This document shows positions 26,986-37,200 of a stretch of DNA of 64,000 nt, piece by piece. The translations under genes and the position numbers were made by a program. This DNA comes from Mesorhizobium sp. M2A.F.Ca.ET.046.03.2.1. Lineage in GTDB: Bacteria > Pseudomonadota > Alphaproteobacteria > Rhizobiales > Rhizobiaceae. Where the stretch lies: positions 1,488,001 to 1,552,000 of the forward strand of contig NZ_CP034449.1 of assembly GCF_003952425.1 (NCBI RefSeq). The letters are read 5' to 3'. Each line of letters begins with the position of its first letter. Position 1 is the first letter of the stretch. The notes beneath the pieces were generated by a model. That model saw only the letters and a program-made list of their open reading frames with translations. It made no database searches and was not told the origin of the DNA.

Positions 26986-27397
26986 GCAAGAAAACTCACG
27001 GCTTTTTGCTCCGGCCCGCAATACAGGGAACGATCCGCGTTTGCCAAATCAAACCAGCCCGAGATGGCGATTTCTTGCGAATGCTTTGCAAGGCCGCGGC
27101 AGATTTCGCGGGAGCTTGTGCATGGCGGCCGCACGATTCGCCGTTTCTTTCAGACCGTTAACCATTGCAGCGCGCTTTGAGCTGGAAAAGCTCGGACGGG
27201 CGCACTCGGTTTCTGTGCCATTTTTGCTACAGGCTCCGGCCCTAATGCCTGGAATTGCAATTTTGAGGGGTGTCTAATCCATTATATGCTCACAACCGCG
27301 AAAAATCTGATAGACACTGGTCGAAAGCTCCGGTGGCAGGCTTGGGCAAATAAGCGCCAATAAAAAACAATGGCGCGGGGATAGTCACGGGGTAGAT
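26986..27397. promoter_or_regulatory. Divergent intergenic region before the T1SS operon
   Basis: A 412-base gap between the oxidoreductase (minus) and tolC-like (plus) genes, with no convincing gene. An AT-rich stretch around 27255-27290 (including ATTATATG) is the best promoter candidate for the secretion operon. A dyad GCGCCA ... TGGCGC (27354-27376) with an A-rich centre lies just before the ribosome-binding site GGGGTAG and could be an operator or affect translation. Confidence 0.3.
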
Positions 27398-28846
27398 ATG
27401 ACCAGGACGGGTAAAGTGACCGTCGGCTGGCGCCTTGCGCTTGCCGTCACGGTGTCGATGTTGGCTTGCGGTAGCGCCAGCGCACTCACACTCAAAGAAG
27501 CCGTTGCCGTCGCAGTGGAATCCAATCCGGAGATTGGCCAGGCGATCGAAAACCGCGAAGCGATCGAATTCGAGTTGCGCCAGGCGAAAGGCCTTTATCT
27601 TCCCAGCGTCGATCTGGAAGCCTCGACCGGCGTTCGCCGCCTGGACAATGACACACGGCGCGCGCTCGACGAGGATCACAGAGCCCTCTATCCGAACGAG
27701 GCCGACCTCACCGTCTCGCAGACGCTTTACGACAGCGGCGCGCGACGCGCGGAGCTGAACCGCCAGGCCTCGCGGGTCGACGGAGCTTCCTTCAGGGTTC
27801 TGGAGCGGTCCGAGTTCATCGGGCTCGCGGTCGTCCAGGACTATCTGGAATACATGCTGCAGGCTTCGATCGTGGCCGAGGCCAAGAAGAACCTTGGCTT
27901 CCATCAGTCCATTCTCAGCGACATCAAGCAAGGCATCGCGGGCGGCGCGCTCAACGACGCCGACCGGCAGCAGGCCGAGGAACGCCTTTTTGCCGCCAAG
28001 GCGCGGATGCAGGAGGCAACCGAAGAACTCGAGGCGGCCAAGATCCGCTTCTTCAAGAATGTCGGCAAGCCGCTGACCAGCCCATCGCGGCCGGCCGATG
28101 TCTCGGCCGCCCTGCCGCGGTCGCTGGACGACGCGATCGGGCTTGCCAGGCAGAACAATCCGCGTGTCCATATGGCCAACAGCGATATCGACGCCGCGGC
28201 CTCGCTGGTCGATGCGGCGCGGGCGAAATACGGTCCGACGATCACCGCCGAGGGTGTTGCCCGCGGCGGGTCTGATATCGATGGCGATAATGGCGACACC
28301 AGCGACCTGCAGGCTCGGGTGGTGCTGCGCTGGAATCTGTACCGCGGCGGCATCGACAAGGCCAACGAGCAGGAACAGATCCGCCGCACCAGCGAGCAGC
28401 GTCTTGCGCTGCACCAGGTGCTGCGCGAAATCGAGGAAGCCGTCCGCACCTCGTGGGACCGACGCTTCCGCCAGGCGGATCTCGCAAAGACGCTGCGGCA
28501 GCAGGCAGCCACCAACGAAAAGCTCGTCGCGTCCTATCGCGAACAGTTCAAGGTCGGACAGCGCTCGCTGCTCGATGTGCTCGATGCCCAGAACACGCGC
28601 TTCAACACCGCGACACTGGCCGACACGTCGTCCTACGCATCGCTGTTCGCGGAATACCGGCTGCTGGCCGCGACCGGCGAATTGCTGAAGACGCTCAACA
28701 TCCAGCCGGCCAAGCAGTCCGCGGCCTACGCTCGTGAGGAATTCGGTGTGCCGGCCACGGCCGATACCGAGACCTATGCGCGCACGCCGTCGGAGCAGAA
28801 GAACGATCTGCCGTTCGACATCCTCGCGCCGGTCAGGAAAAAGTAG
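27398..28846 (+). CDS. TolC-family outer-membrane channel of type I secretion (LapE-like)
   Basis: A 482-residue protein with a signal peptide (MTRTGKVTVGWRLALAVTVS ... SASA). The rest is two repeats of the outer-membrane efflux protein fold, rich in coiled-coil helices (for example LTLKEAVAVAVESNPEIGQA and GQRSLLDVLDAQNTRF). It forms the outer-membrane tunnel for the ABC exporter and adaptor encoded just downstream (40 bases to the exporter GTG). In Lap systems this role is LapE. Confidence 0.9.
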   Translation: MTRTGKVTVGWRLALAVTVSMLACGSASALTLKEAVAVAVESNPEIGQAIENREAIEFELRQAKGLYLPSVDLEASTGVRRLDNDTRRALDEDHRALYPNEADLTVSQTLYDSGARRAELNRQASRVDGASFRVLERSEFIGLAVVQDYLEYMLQASIVAEAKKNLGFHQSILSDIKQGIAGGALNDADRQQAEERLFAAKARMQEATEELEAAKIRFFKNVGKPLTSPSRPADVSAALPRSLDDAIGLARQNNPRVHMANSDIDAAASLVDAARAKYGPTITAEGVARGGSDIDGDNGDTSDLQARVVLRWNLYRGGIDKANEQEQIRRTSEQRLALHQVLREIEEAVRTSWDRRFRQADLAKTLRQQAATNEKLVASYREQFKVGQRSLLDVLDAQNTRFNTATLADTSSYASLFAEYRLLAATGELLKTLNIQPAKQSAAYAREEFGVPATADTETYARTPSEQKNDLPFDILAPVRKK

Positions 28847-28886
28847 ACGATGTAAGCATCGATCTTGCAGTCCTTCGGGGCGGATC

Positions 28887-31019
28887 GTGAACCAACAACC
28901 TCATATCTTATCGCCCAAGGAGGCTTTCAAAGCCTGCTTCTGCGCTGTTGCGGCCTATCTCGGCAGGCCGAGCGCGGAAACGGTGCTGTTTGCCGGCGTG
29001 CCGATTTCGGAGACGCGCATCGAGCCGGATGAAATCCGCCATCTGGCCGAGCGCATCGGACTGGAGGTCCAGGATTTCAGCCATCGCGATTTCCTGCGCG
29101 GCCGCTTCGATCTCCCGGCGATTGTCTTCCGCGTCAGCCAATTGCCGATCGCGCTGCTGGCGGAAGTGGAGGGCGGGCAATATCTGACGGCGCCCCAGGA
29201 AAACGGCCGCACCACGATCGACAGGGCGGAACTCGCCGAGAACTACATCAGCGGCGGCACGTCCTTTTCGATCACCTATGGCAACACGGCCGAAGAGATG
29301 ACCGTCGGCACGGCCGCGCGGATCGAAAGGCGCCACTGGCTGACCGGCACCATGGGGGCGTTCTGGCGCACCTATTCCAAGGTGGTGCTGTCGGCGGTCT
29401 TCATCAATCTTTTGGCGATCGCCTCGCCGATCTTCACCATGAATGTCTACGACCGCATCCTGCCGAACAAGGCGATCTCCACGCTTTGGGTGCTGGCGCT
29501 CGGCATCGGCGCGGCCATCCTGTTCGACCTGCTGCTCAAGACGGCCAGGGCGTCGCTGATCGACTATGCCGGACGCAAGGCGGATTTGCGGATATCCTAT
29601 CTGCTGTTCGAAAAGGTGCTGAATTCCTCGCTTTCGGCCCGGCCCGGATCGACCGGCGAATACGCAAACCGTGTCACGCAATACGAGTTCGTGCGCGAGT
29701 TCTTCACCTCGAACACCATCAGCGTCTTCATCGACACGATGTTCGTGTTCGTCTTCCTGGCTGTGATCTATGCCATCGGCGGCTGGCTGGTGATCATACC
29801 GGCGCTGGCTTTCATCATCTCCGTCATCGTCGGGCTGATGACGCAGCGGCGGATCGGCAAGCGGGTCGCGGCCTCGATGAACGAGGCATCGCAGCGCCAG
29901 GCCCTGCTGGTCGAATCCATTTCCACGCTGGAGACGATCAAGTCGCTGCGCGCCGAGGCCTATCTGCTGCGCAAATGGGGCGAGCACTCGAAGAACGCGG
30001 CCAACACCTCGGAGAAGATCAAGGAGCTCTCGGCGGCGGCAGGCAACATCACCGGCGCCATCCAGCAATTCGTGACAGTCGCCCTGGTTGTGGCCGGCGC
30101 CTATGCCTTCTCCGAGGGACAGGTCTCGACGGGCGCCATCATCGGCACCGTGATGCTCGCCGGCCGCGCCGTGGCGCCGCTCGGCCAGATCGCGATCACG
30201 CTTGCGCGTTTTCGGCAGGCCATGCTGTCGCTCAGGATCATCAACACGATCATGTCGCAGCCGGAGGACCGCCCCGACACGGTCGGTTTCGTCAACCGGC
30301 CGATCCGCAGCGGCGCGCTCGTCTTCAGGAATGTCGGTTTCGCCTATCCCGGCACGGAAAACGAGGTTCTGAGCGGGCTCAACATCACGGTCAGGCCCGG
30401 CGAGCGGGTGGGCATCATCGGCCGCATCGGTTCCGGCAAGACCACGATGGGCCGCCTGATCGGCCGGCTTTTCCTGCCCACGTCGGGGGAACTGCTCATC
30501 GACGGCATCGACATCCGCCAATACCATCCGTCGGAGGTTCGCGCCGCGGTCGGCATCGTCGCGCAGGCCGGCGACCTGTTTTCGGGAACCATCAAGGAGA
30601 ACCTCCTGATGGCGGCGCCGGAAGCGACCGACGGGGAGATCATCGACGCGGCGAAGGCCGCGGGCGTCGACGACTTCGTCTCGCGGCACCCGCGCGGCTA
30701 CGACATGAATGTCGGCGAGCGCGGCACCAATCTCTCGGGCGGGCAAAGACAGTCGGTGGCAATCGCCCGGCTGCTTTTGACGAAGCCGACGATCGTCTTC
30801 CTCGACGAGCCGTCGGGTTCGATGGACCTCGCCTCGGAACGGCAGTTGATCAAGCAGCTCAAGGTGGCGTTCGACCGCAACACGACGCTGATCGTATCGA
30901 CCCATCGCTACAGCATGCTGGAGCTTGCCGACCGCCTCATCGTCATCGAGCAAGGCCGCGTCGTCGCCGACGGGCCAAAGGAACAAGTCATCCAGGCGCT
31001 GCAGAAAGGCAGTGCCTGA
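28887..31019 (+). CDS. Type I secretion ABC transporter with C39-like N-terminal domain (LapB-like)
   Basis: A 710-residue inner-membrane exporter. The start is GTG at 28887; the frame is open further upstream but inside tolC. Residues about 1-130 look like a C39-peptidase domain without its active cysteine, used to bind substrate. Residues about 150-430 hold six membrane segments. The ATPase domain has Walker A GRIGSGKTT, the signature LSGGQRQ and Walker B IVFLDEP. It exports proteins without cleavage of a leader; the likely cargo is the giant adhesin at 34295. It overlaps or abuts the HlyD gene. Confidence 0.93.
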   Translation: MNQQPHILSPKEAFKACFCAVAAYLGRPSAETVLFAGVPISETRIEPDEIRHLAERIGLEVQDFSHRDFLRGRFDLPAIVFRVSQLPIALLAEVEGGQYLTAPQENGRTTIDRAELAENYISGGTSFSITYGNTAEEMTVGTAARIERRHWLTGTMGAFWRTYSKVVLSAVFINLLAIASPIFTMNVYDRILPNKAISTLWVLALGIGAAILFDLLLKTARASLIDYAGRKADLRISYLLFEKVLNSSLSARPGSTGEYANRVTQYEFVREFFTSNTISVFIDTMFVFVFLAVIYAIGGWLVIIPALAFIISVIVGLMTQRRIGKRVAASMNEASQRQALLVESISTLETIKSLRAEAYLLRKWGEHSKNAANTSEKIKELSAAAGNITGAIQQFVTVALVVAGAYAFSEGQVSTGAIIGTVMLAGRAVAPLGQIAITLARFRQAMLSLRIINTIMSQPEDRPDTVGFVNRPIRSGALVFRNVGFAYPGTENEVLSGLNITVRPGERVGIIGRIGSGKTTMGRLIGRLFLPTSGELLIDGIDIRQYHPSEVRAAVGIVAQAGDLFSGTIKENLLMAAPEATDGEIIDAAKAAGVDDFVSRHPRGYDMNVGERGTNLSGGQRQSVAIARLLLTKPTIVFLDEPSGSMDLASERQLIKQLKVAFDRNTTLIVSTHRYSMLELADRLIVIEQGRVVADGPKEQVIQALQKGSA

Positions 31020-31032
31020 CCGGAACGCAGAC

Positions 31033-32322
31033 ATGCTTGCAAGGGAAGACCGGCCACCTCTTTTCGCCTCCGCGTCCGTCTACATCGTCGGCGCCCTGTT
31101 CGTGTGCTTCACGGGCTGGGCATCATTTGCCGAGGTGGACGAGATCGCGCGCGGCGAAGGCAAGGTGATACCCGCCTCGAAGACGCAGGTCATCCAAGCC
31201 AGCGAACCCGGCGTCGTGCAGGAGATCGCCGTCCAGATCGGCCAGACCGTCAAGAAGAACGACCTCATCATCCGTCTCGACAATTCGGGCAACACGTCGA
31301 GCCTGGGCGAGGAGAAGGCCAAGGCGCGAGCGCTGCAGGCACGCATCGCGCGGCTGCAGTTCGAGCAGAGCGGCAATGTCGAAGGGGCCTTCCCCTGCCC
31401 CACGGAAATCCAGACGGTTGCGCCGGAAATTTGCGACAACGAGCAAAAGCTGCTCGTCGCGCGCCGCGACAATTTCGAGGTCAAGTTGTCGGTTCTCAAA
31501 TCGCGCCTCGACCAGCGCGAGAAGGAGCTGGACGAGGCCACCGCCAATTCAGACCGCCTGGCCAAGAGCCTGGCCGTGACCGACCAGGAAGCGGCGCTGG
31601 TGGAACCCATGGTCAAGAAGGGCCTGATGGCCAGGACCGAGCAGATCCGCGTCGAGCGCGAGCAGACCGACCTGCACGGACAGCTGGCACTCGCCGGAGA
31701 GACCATCAAGAAGACCCAGGCGGCAATCACCGAAGCGCAGCTTCAGGTGAACGAGCTCGGCCTGCAATTGCAGCAAGAGGCGCTGAGCGACCTGACGCAG
31801 GCGCTTGCCGACCTTTCCGTCGTCGACGAAACCATCCGCGGCGCCACCGACAAGGTCGCGCGCACCGATATACGCTCGCCGGTCGACGGCATCGTCAACA
31901 CGCTCGACGTCAACACGCTCGGCGCCTTCGTGCAGCCGGGCGCGGTCGTGGCCGGCATCGTGCCGACATCCGAGACGCTGCTGGTCGAGGCTCGGGTTTC
32001 GCCGCGCGACGTTGCCTTCATCCAGCCGAACCAGGAGGCGCTGATCAAGGTCACGGCCTATGATTTCTCGATCTTCGGCGGCATCGAGGGCAAGGTCTCC
32101 AACATCACCGCCGACAGTCTCGTCGACCAGAAGACCGGCGAGCCCTATTATCAGGTGCGCGTCGCCACCGAGAAGTCGACGCTGACGAGGAACGGCAAGA
32201 CCTATTCGATCATCCCCGGCATGATCTGCTCGGTCGACATCAAGACCGGACGCAAGACGATCCTCAACTATCTCTTGAAGCCGATCAACAAGGCGCGTCA
32301 GGAGGCGATGAGTGAACGATAG
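31033..32322 (+). CDS. HlyD-family periplasmic adaptor of type I secretion (LapC-like)
   Basis: A 429-residue membrane fusion protein. One N-terminal membrane segment (SASVYIVGALFVCFTGWASF) is followed by a lipoyl half (GEGKVIPASKTQVIQASEPG), a long coiled coil (about 90-260), and the second half with RSPVDGIVNTLDVNTLGAFVQPG. It bridges the ABC exporter and the TolC-like channel. ATG 31033 is used; an in-frame GTG at 31012 overlaps the exporter stop and is an equally good start. The end overlaps the next gene by 11 bases. Confidence 0.92.
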   Translation: MLAREDRPPLFASASVYIVGALFVCFTGWASFAEVDEIARGEGKVIPASKTQVIQASEPGVVQEIAVQIGQTVKKNDLIIRLDNSGNTSSLGEEKAKARALQARIARLQFEQSGNVEGAFPCPTEIQTVAPEICDNEQKLLVARRDNFEVKLSVLKSRLDQREKELDEATANSDRLAKSLAVTDQEAALVEPMVKKGLMARTEQIRVEREQTDLHGQLALAGETIKKTQAAITEAQLQVNELGLQLQQEALSDLTQALADLSVVDETIRGATDKVARTDIRSPVDGIVNTLDVNTLGAFVQPGAVVAGIVPTSETLLVEARVSPRDVAFIQPNQEALIKVTAYDFSIFGGIEGKVSNITADSLVDQKTGEPYYQVRVATEKSTLTRNGKTYSIIPGMICSVDIKTGRKTILNYLLKPINKARQEAMSER

Positions 32323-32950
32323 CGCAATGCGCCCGGACACTCCGCGCGAACGGCTGCTGCCGGCGCTCGCGGCCGAGGATTTCGGCCCGGAATTCCGCGT
32401 CGTGGCGCGCGGCGGCGTACGTCGCGGCATCCGGCTGGAGCGCGCCTTCTGGGTGTCGCTGAAGCACATGGCGGAAAGCCGCAAATGCACGATCGGTATG
32501 CTGGTCGAGGAGATCGCCGAGCATCATCCCGAGGGCAACCTCACCTCGGCGATCCGGGTCGCCTGCATGCGCGGTCTTGCCGAGGAAAGCATGAAATTGC
32601 GCAAGCTCGCCTCGATCCGCACGATCAACGCGATCCTGGTCGCCTGCCCATCACCGGCTTTCGCGCTGTCGTCGTCGAAGAAGATCCTGGCCTTCAACAC
32701 GCCGTTCCAGCAACTGGTCAGGCGACAGTTGCCGAGCGCGCCCGGAGAGGATGGGCGGCAGGATTTGAAGCTGGCGCTCGATCTCAACGTCACCGATATC
32801 TTCGCCAGGCTCGACGCCAATGGCGAAACGCCGGTCACCAGCGGCTTCGTCATCGGCGCCGGCGAGCGGCGCTATCGTGGCCAGCTCAGCGCCGTGCGCG
32901 CGCCTGTCGCCGAGCCGGAACTTCTGATGGCCTTTGTCTTCAACGGGTAG
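32312..32950 (+). CDS. Ribbon-helix-helix protein with possible PAS-like domain
   Basis: A 212-residue cytoplasmic protein starting at GTG, with AGGAGG six bases upstream, inside the end of the hlyD-like gene. Residues about 40-70 (RLERAFWVSLKHMAESRKCT) resemble RHH_4-type ribbon-helix-helix DNA-binding domains. The second half (about 100-212) is unassigned; KKILAFNTPFQQLV looks like the start of a PAS domain, but this is a weak match. Because it is translationally coupled to the secretion genes, it probably regulates the adhesin locus. Function is inferred from position. Confidence 0.65.
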   Translation: MNDSAMRPDTPRERLLPALAAEDFGPEFRVVARGGVRRGIRLERAFWVSLKHMAESRKCTIGMLVEEIAEHHPEGNLTSAIRVACMRGLAEESMKLRKLASIRTINAILVACPSPAFALSSSKKILAFNTPFQQLVRRQLPSAPGEDGRQDLKLALDLNVTDIFARLDANGETPVTSGFVIGAGERRYRGQLSAVRAPVAEPELLMAFVFNG

Positions 32951-33020
32951 CGTACCTCAGGAAGAACGCGCAGCGATTTCCTGTGCTTCTGCGTGTCGCG
33001 AAAAGGCGACCCGCCCCAGT

Positions 33021-33971
33021 CTATTGCCTCATATCCGAAGCCAATGACGATTCCGGCGATCCTTCGCCGGGCGCCACCGTCGCGAAGCCGCCGGCGATGT
33101 CGGCGATCTGCGCGCCGGACTTCGATCCGTGGATCCAGGCGCGATCGGTGCTGAAGGAATAGAGCGGAACATAGTCGGGCAGGTCGCTGTCGCGCAGGAC
33201 CGCATTGCCCAGGCTGTCGAGGATGAAGGCGCCGCTTCCCGTGCTGACCGACAGCACGGCATGGAAGAACTTGCGGCGGCGATCCTGGAGCACCACCAGC
33301 GACATGCTCTGCGCCGGAATGCCGGCCCTGAGCAGCGCCGCCATCTTGAGTATGGCGAAGTCCTCGCAATCGCCTGCGCGATGCTCGAGGATTTCCGAAG
33401 GCTTTGCCCAATAGTCGAGCTTGCCGTAGACGGCGCTGTCCTTGCGATAGGCGATCAGGCGGTTGATGCTTGAGTTGACGAAGGACAGCTTGTCGCGAAA
33501 GCCCTTGCCGGCGGCAATGTCGATGATCTCGGAGAAAGCCGGACTCTCATGGTCGCAAGGGCTGCCCGCCGTGCAGTCGACGATGGCCTTGTAGACGGGA
33601 GCCCAGCGCGCCGCTACCGGGAAGTTGCGCATCGACAAGGCGACGGAGCCGAAGACACCGGGGATGATCGCGGCGGTATGGATCGGGTCTATGCCGGGTT
33701 CGGCCTTGGCGGCGGAAAGCGCTTCAACCTCGGCCGCCGGCGCGTAGCCAGTCGAAATGTCCGCGGTGCGGTATGCGACAGCTGGCTGCCAGGGCTGCGG
33801 CCGGGCCAGCGAAACGCCACCGAGGCTCGCCGGCGCAACCACCTTCTGCAGGGCCGGTTCCGGGCTCGAATTCGCGCTGGCGGATGATGGATTTGCGAAG
33901 CCGGCAAGGCCGGCAGCCAGCAAGAGTACCTTGATCCCCGTCATTCCCGGGGCTGCTTTTTGTATTTTCAT
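33021..33971 (-). CDS. Periplasmic transglutaminase-like cysteine protease (LapG-like)
   Basis: A 316-residue exported protein of the BTLCP family. The signal peptide is MKIQKAAPGMTGIKVLLLAA... cut near ASA. The catalytic triad is visible: Cys202 in HRAGDCEDFAIL, His237 in FFHAVL and Asp252 in FILDSLGN. LapG proteases cleave the N-terminus of LapA-type adhesins to free them from the surface, controlled by c-di-GMP through LapD. Its position, back to back with the adhesin gene and next to its secretion genes, supports that job. ATG 33971 follows AAGGTGG; a GTG at 33980 is less likely. No LapD is in the window. Confidence 0.85.
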   Translation of the reverse strand: MKIQKAAPGMTGIKVLLLAAGLAGFANPSSASANSSPEPALQKVVAPASLGGVSLARPQPWQPAVAYRTADISTGYAPAAEVEALSAAKAEPGIDPIHTAAIIPGVFGSVALSMRNFPVAARWAPVYKAIVDCTAGSPCDHESPAFSEIIDIAAGKGFRDKLSFVNSSINRLIAYRKDSAVYGKLDYWAKPSEILEHRAGDCEDFAILKMAALLRAGIPAQSMSLVVLQDRRRKFFHAVLSVSTGSGAFILDSLGNAVLRDSDLPDYVPLYSFSTDRAWIHGSKSGAQIADIAGGFATVAPGEGSPESSLASDMRQ

Positions 33972-34294
33972 AACGCCCACCTTTGACTGTGGACACTACC
34001 AATCTTGTCTCAAATTATCGGAAAGGAAGGTGGGTAAGTTTCGGCGAATCACGCTATTCCATTTTTTGTCAAATTTTATTCAAATTTATACTTTCATTTA
34101 CCAAACCAGCACCGCGCGCCGCGGCCTATCCCGCGCCGCTTAGGATCGTGCATAACTGGATATATCATCGCAATTTACCAAGTGTAAAAAATGCGATTCT
34201 CTACATATTTGGATATATGAAATAGATGGAAGGTCTGTTGCAAAGTCCGGGCCTCACATGTCTCTTGCCGGGAAATGCCGGAGGGGCTTGAGCT
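33972..34294. promoter_or_regulatory. AT-rich divergent promoter region of the LapG-like and adhesin genes
   Basis: This 323-base gap is clearly richer in A and T than its surroundings, mainly in 34010-34110 and 34150-34230, with runs such as TTTTTTGTCAAATTTTATTC. The 9-mer TGGATATAT is repeated at about 34158 and 34209. No gene is seen. It must hold the adhesin promoter and is a plausible target for an H-NS-like or MucR/Ros-type regulator. GGAGGGG is the adhesin ribosome-binding site. Confidence 0.45.
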
Positions 34295-37200
34295 ATGACG
34301 ACCAATATCGAATTCGACGCCGTTTCAAATTCCTGGGACGAGCACAGCAGCGCCGCTGAAAACCATAACTCGACGGGTGTCCAGGTGGCGCAGGCGACCA
34401 CCGGCCAGGCGGCGAGCGAGCCCGTGCCGGTCGATGTCGGCAGCGGCGCGCCGACGCAGGGCGCGGCCAATGCGCCGGCAGCGAACCAGCCGGCAGCCGA
34501 TGCGAATGCGCCTGCCTCGAACGCTCCGGCTTCCAATGCCGTCCAAGGAAACGCACCGGCCGCAAACGCGCCGGCGACGAATGCCGCGGCCGCGAACGTG
34601 CCGCATGAATATCACGCCGAAGCCGGCAATGTCGTGAAGCTCCCGGCCAATGTCTCGATCGACAACATCAAGGTCGACGGACACAATCTGGTGCTGGTGC
34701 AGCCCGACGGATCCGAGATCGTCATCAAGGACGGCGCACTCAACGTGCCGACCTTCATCCTCGGCGATGTCGAGGTGCCGCGCGTCGCGCTCATCGCCGC
34801 GCTGGAGACAAGCCATGTCGATGTCGCCTTCGGCGCCGACGGCTCGATCTCGGCCGGCGGAAATGGCGCGCCAGGTAGCGCGGGCGGAAACTTTTCGGTA
34901 CCTCCCGGCGGTATCGGCGACGGCTTCGGCCTGACGGCGTTGTTGCCGCCCACCGCATTGCAGTTCGGCCAGCCCGAGCATCGCGAGCTGTTCCCGGGGC
35001 TCGTCGACAGGGGCATTTCCGTCGTAGCGGTGTCGCTGCTCAGCCCGACCGAGGCGGCCAGCGAAACCGGCTTGAACGGTGGGCCGCAACAGTCGCCGGG
35101 CAGCGACGCGCCGAGCGACGCGGAAACGTCAAGCAATGGAACGATCACCATCGACGCGCCGGACGGCATCGGATCGATCGTCATCAACGGCGTTGCCGTC
35201 ACCGCCGTCGGACAGCAGATCCAGGGCCAGTTTGGCTACATCACCATCGTCTCGCTGAACACGAGCACCGGGGTCGTCGAATACAATTATACCGTCACCG
35301 AATCGGTCACGCATCCTGTAAATACGGACGGATACGACCAGAACGACACGATTCCTGACAATTTCAGCATCACCGTCACCGATTCCGACGGCGATACGGC
35401 CAGCACCACGTTTGCCGTTGCCATCATCGACGACGTGCCGACGGCGGTCGCCGACACCGACAGCGTGGCGGCAGGCCAGCTCGGCCCGGCGACCGGCAAT
35501 GTGCTACTCGGCGGCACCGATGCGGGCGACAGCAACACTACGGACGGCGTCAAGGACGTCCAGGGTGCGGACGGGGCCAAGGTCGTCGGCGTTGCCAAGG
35601 GCACGACAAACGCCGATCTGGACGACGCGAGCACGCTCGACGTGCAGGTCCAGGGCGCCTACGGCAAGCTGACGCTCCACGCCGACGGCACCTACACCTA
35701 TGTGCGTGACGCCAACACGCCGGGAGGCGTCAACGACGTCTTCACCTATACGATCAAGGACGGCGACGGCGACACCTCGCACACTACGCTGACGATCTCG
35801 ATCGGCAATTCGACCCCGGAGATCAGCGACCTGACGCCGGAAGCCAACGGCGGCGACGTCGTCGTCAACGAGGACGACCTCTTGGCCGGCCGCGGCCCCG
35901 GCGAGTCAGCCGGCTCCGACCCTTCAAAGGAAAGCACCACCCAGGGCGGCACCTTCACCATTCACTCGCCCGACGGCATTGCCTCGCTGAACATCGGCGG
36001 ACACGACTTCATCACCAATGGCCAGTTTACCGGCGGTTCCTTCACGACGGCGCTAGGCAACACGCTGGAGGTGACGGCCTACAATGCCGCCACCGGTGAG
36101 GTCACCTACACCTACACGCTCGTCGATAATGAAGAGCATTCCGCCATTCAGGGCACCAACAGCCTGTTCGAGAATTTCGACGTCACTCTGACCGACCTTG
36201 ACGGCCAGAGCGCCAACAGCACGCTCTCCGTCAATATTGTCGACGACGTGCCGACGGCGCATGCCGACTCCAACAGCGTCTCGGAAGGCTCGCAAGTCTC
36301 GGGCAACGTGCTGACCGACGGAACGGCGGACGTGCTTGGCGCCGACGGCGCGGCACCCGGCGGCGCGGTGACCGGCGTGGCCACCGGCTCGAACGTCTCG
36401 AACCCGGTGAGCGGCAATCTCGGCGGCGCCGGCATCGTGGGCCAGTACGGCACGCTGATCCTCAACGCCAACGGCTCCTACACCTATACAGCCAACCCCA
36501 ACGCGGTCACCGCCAATGCGGTCGACCACTTCGTCTACACCATCACCGACGGCGACGGCGACACCTCGACCGTGACGCTCGACATCACTGTCAACAACGT
36601 CACCGTCACCGCCTCCGACACCGACGCGCTGGTCTATGAGAAGGGCTTGCCGGCGGGCAGCGACGCGGCCGGCAACAGCGAGATCTTCAACGGCGCCATC
36701 ACGCCGGCCGGCGGCACTGGACCATATACCTACACGCTCAACTCATCGGCCACCGGCAGCTACGGCAACCTGGTGCTCAACGCCGACGGCACCTACACCT
36801 ACACGCTGACCAAGACCTATGACGGCGCGACCGCCAACAACGGCATCACCACCGAACAGGACAAGGACAGCTTCACCTATACGGTGACCGACGCTCACGG
36901 CAACACCACCACCGGCACCATCCTGGTCGACATCGTCGACGACGTGCCGACGGCGCATGCCGACACCAACAGCGTCTCGGAAGGCTCGCAAGTCTCGGGC
37001 AACGTGCTGACCGACGGAACGGCGGACGTGCTTGGCGCCGACGGCGCGGCACCCGGCGGCGCGGTGACCGGCGTGGCCACGGGCTCGAACGTCTCCAACC
37101 CGGTGAGCGGCAATCTCGGCGGCGCCGGCATCTTGGGCCAGTACGGCACGCTGGTGCTCAACGCCAACGGCTCCTACACCTATACAGCCAACCCCAACGC

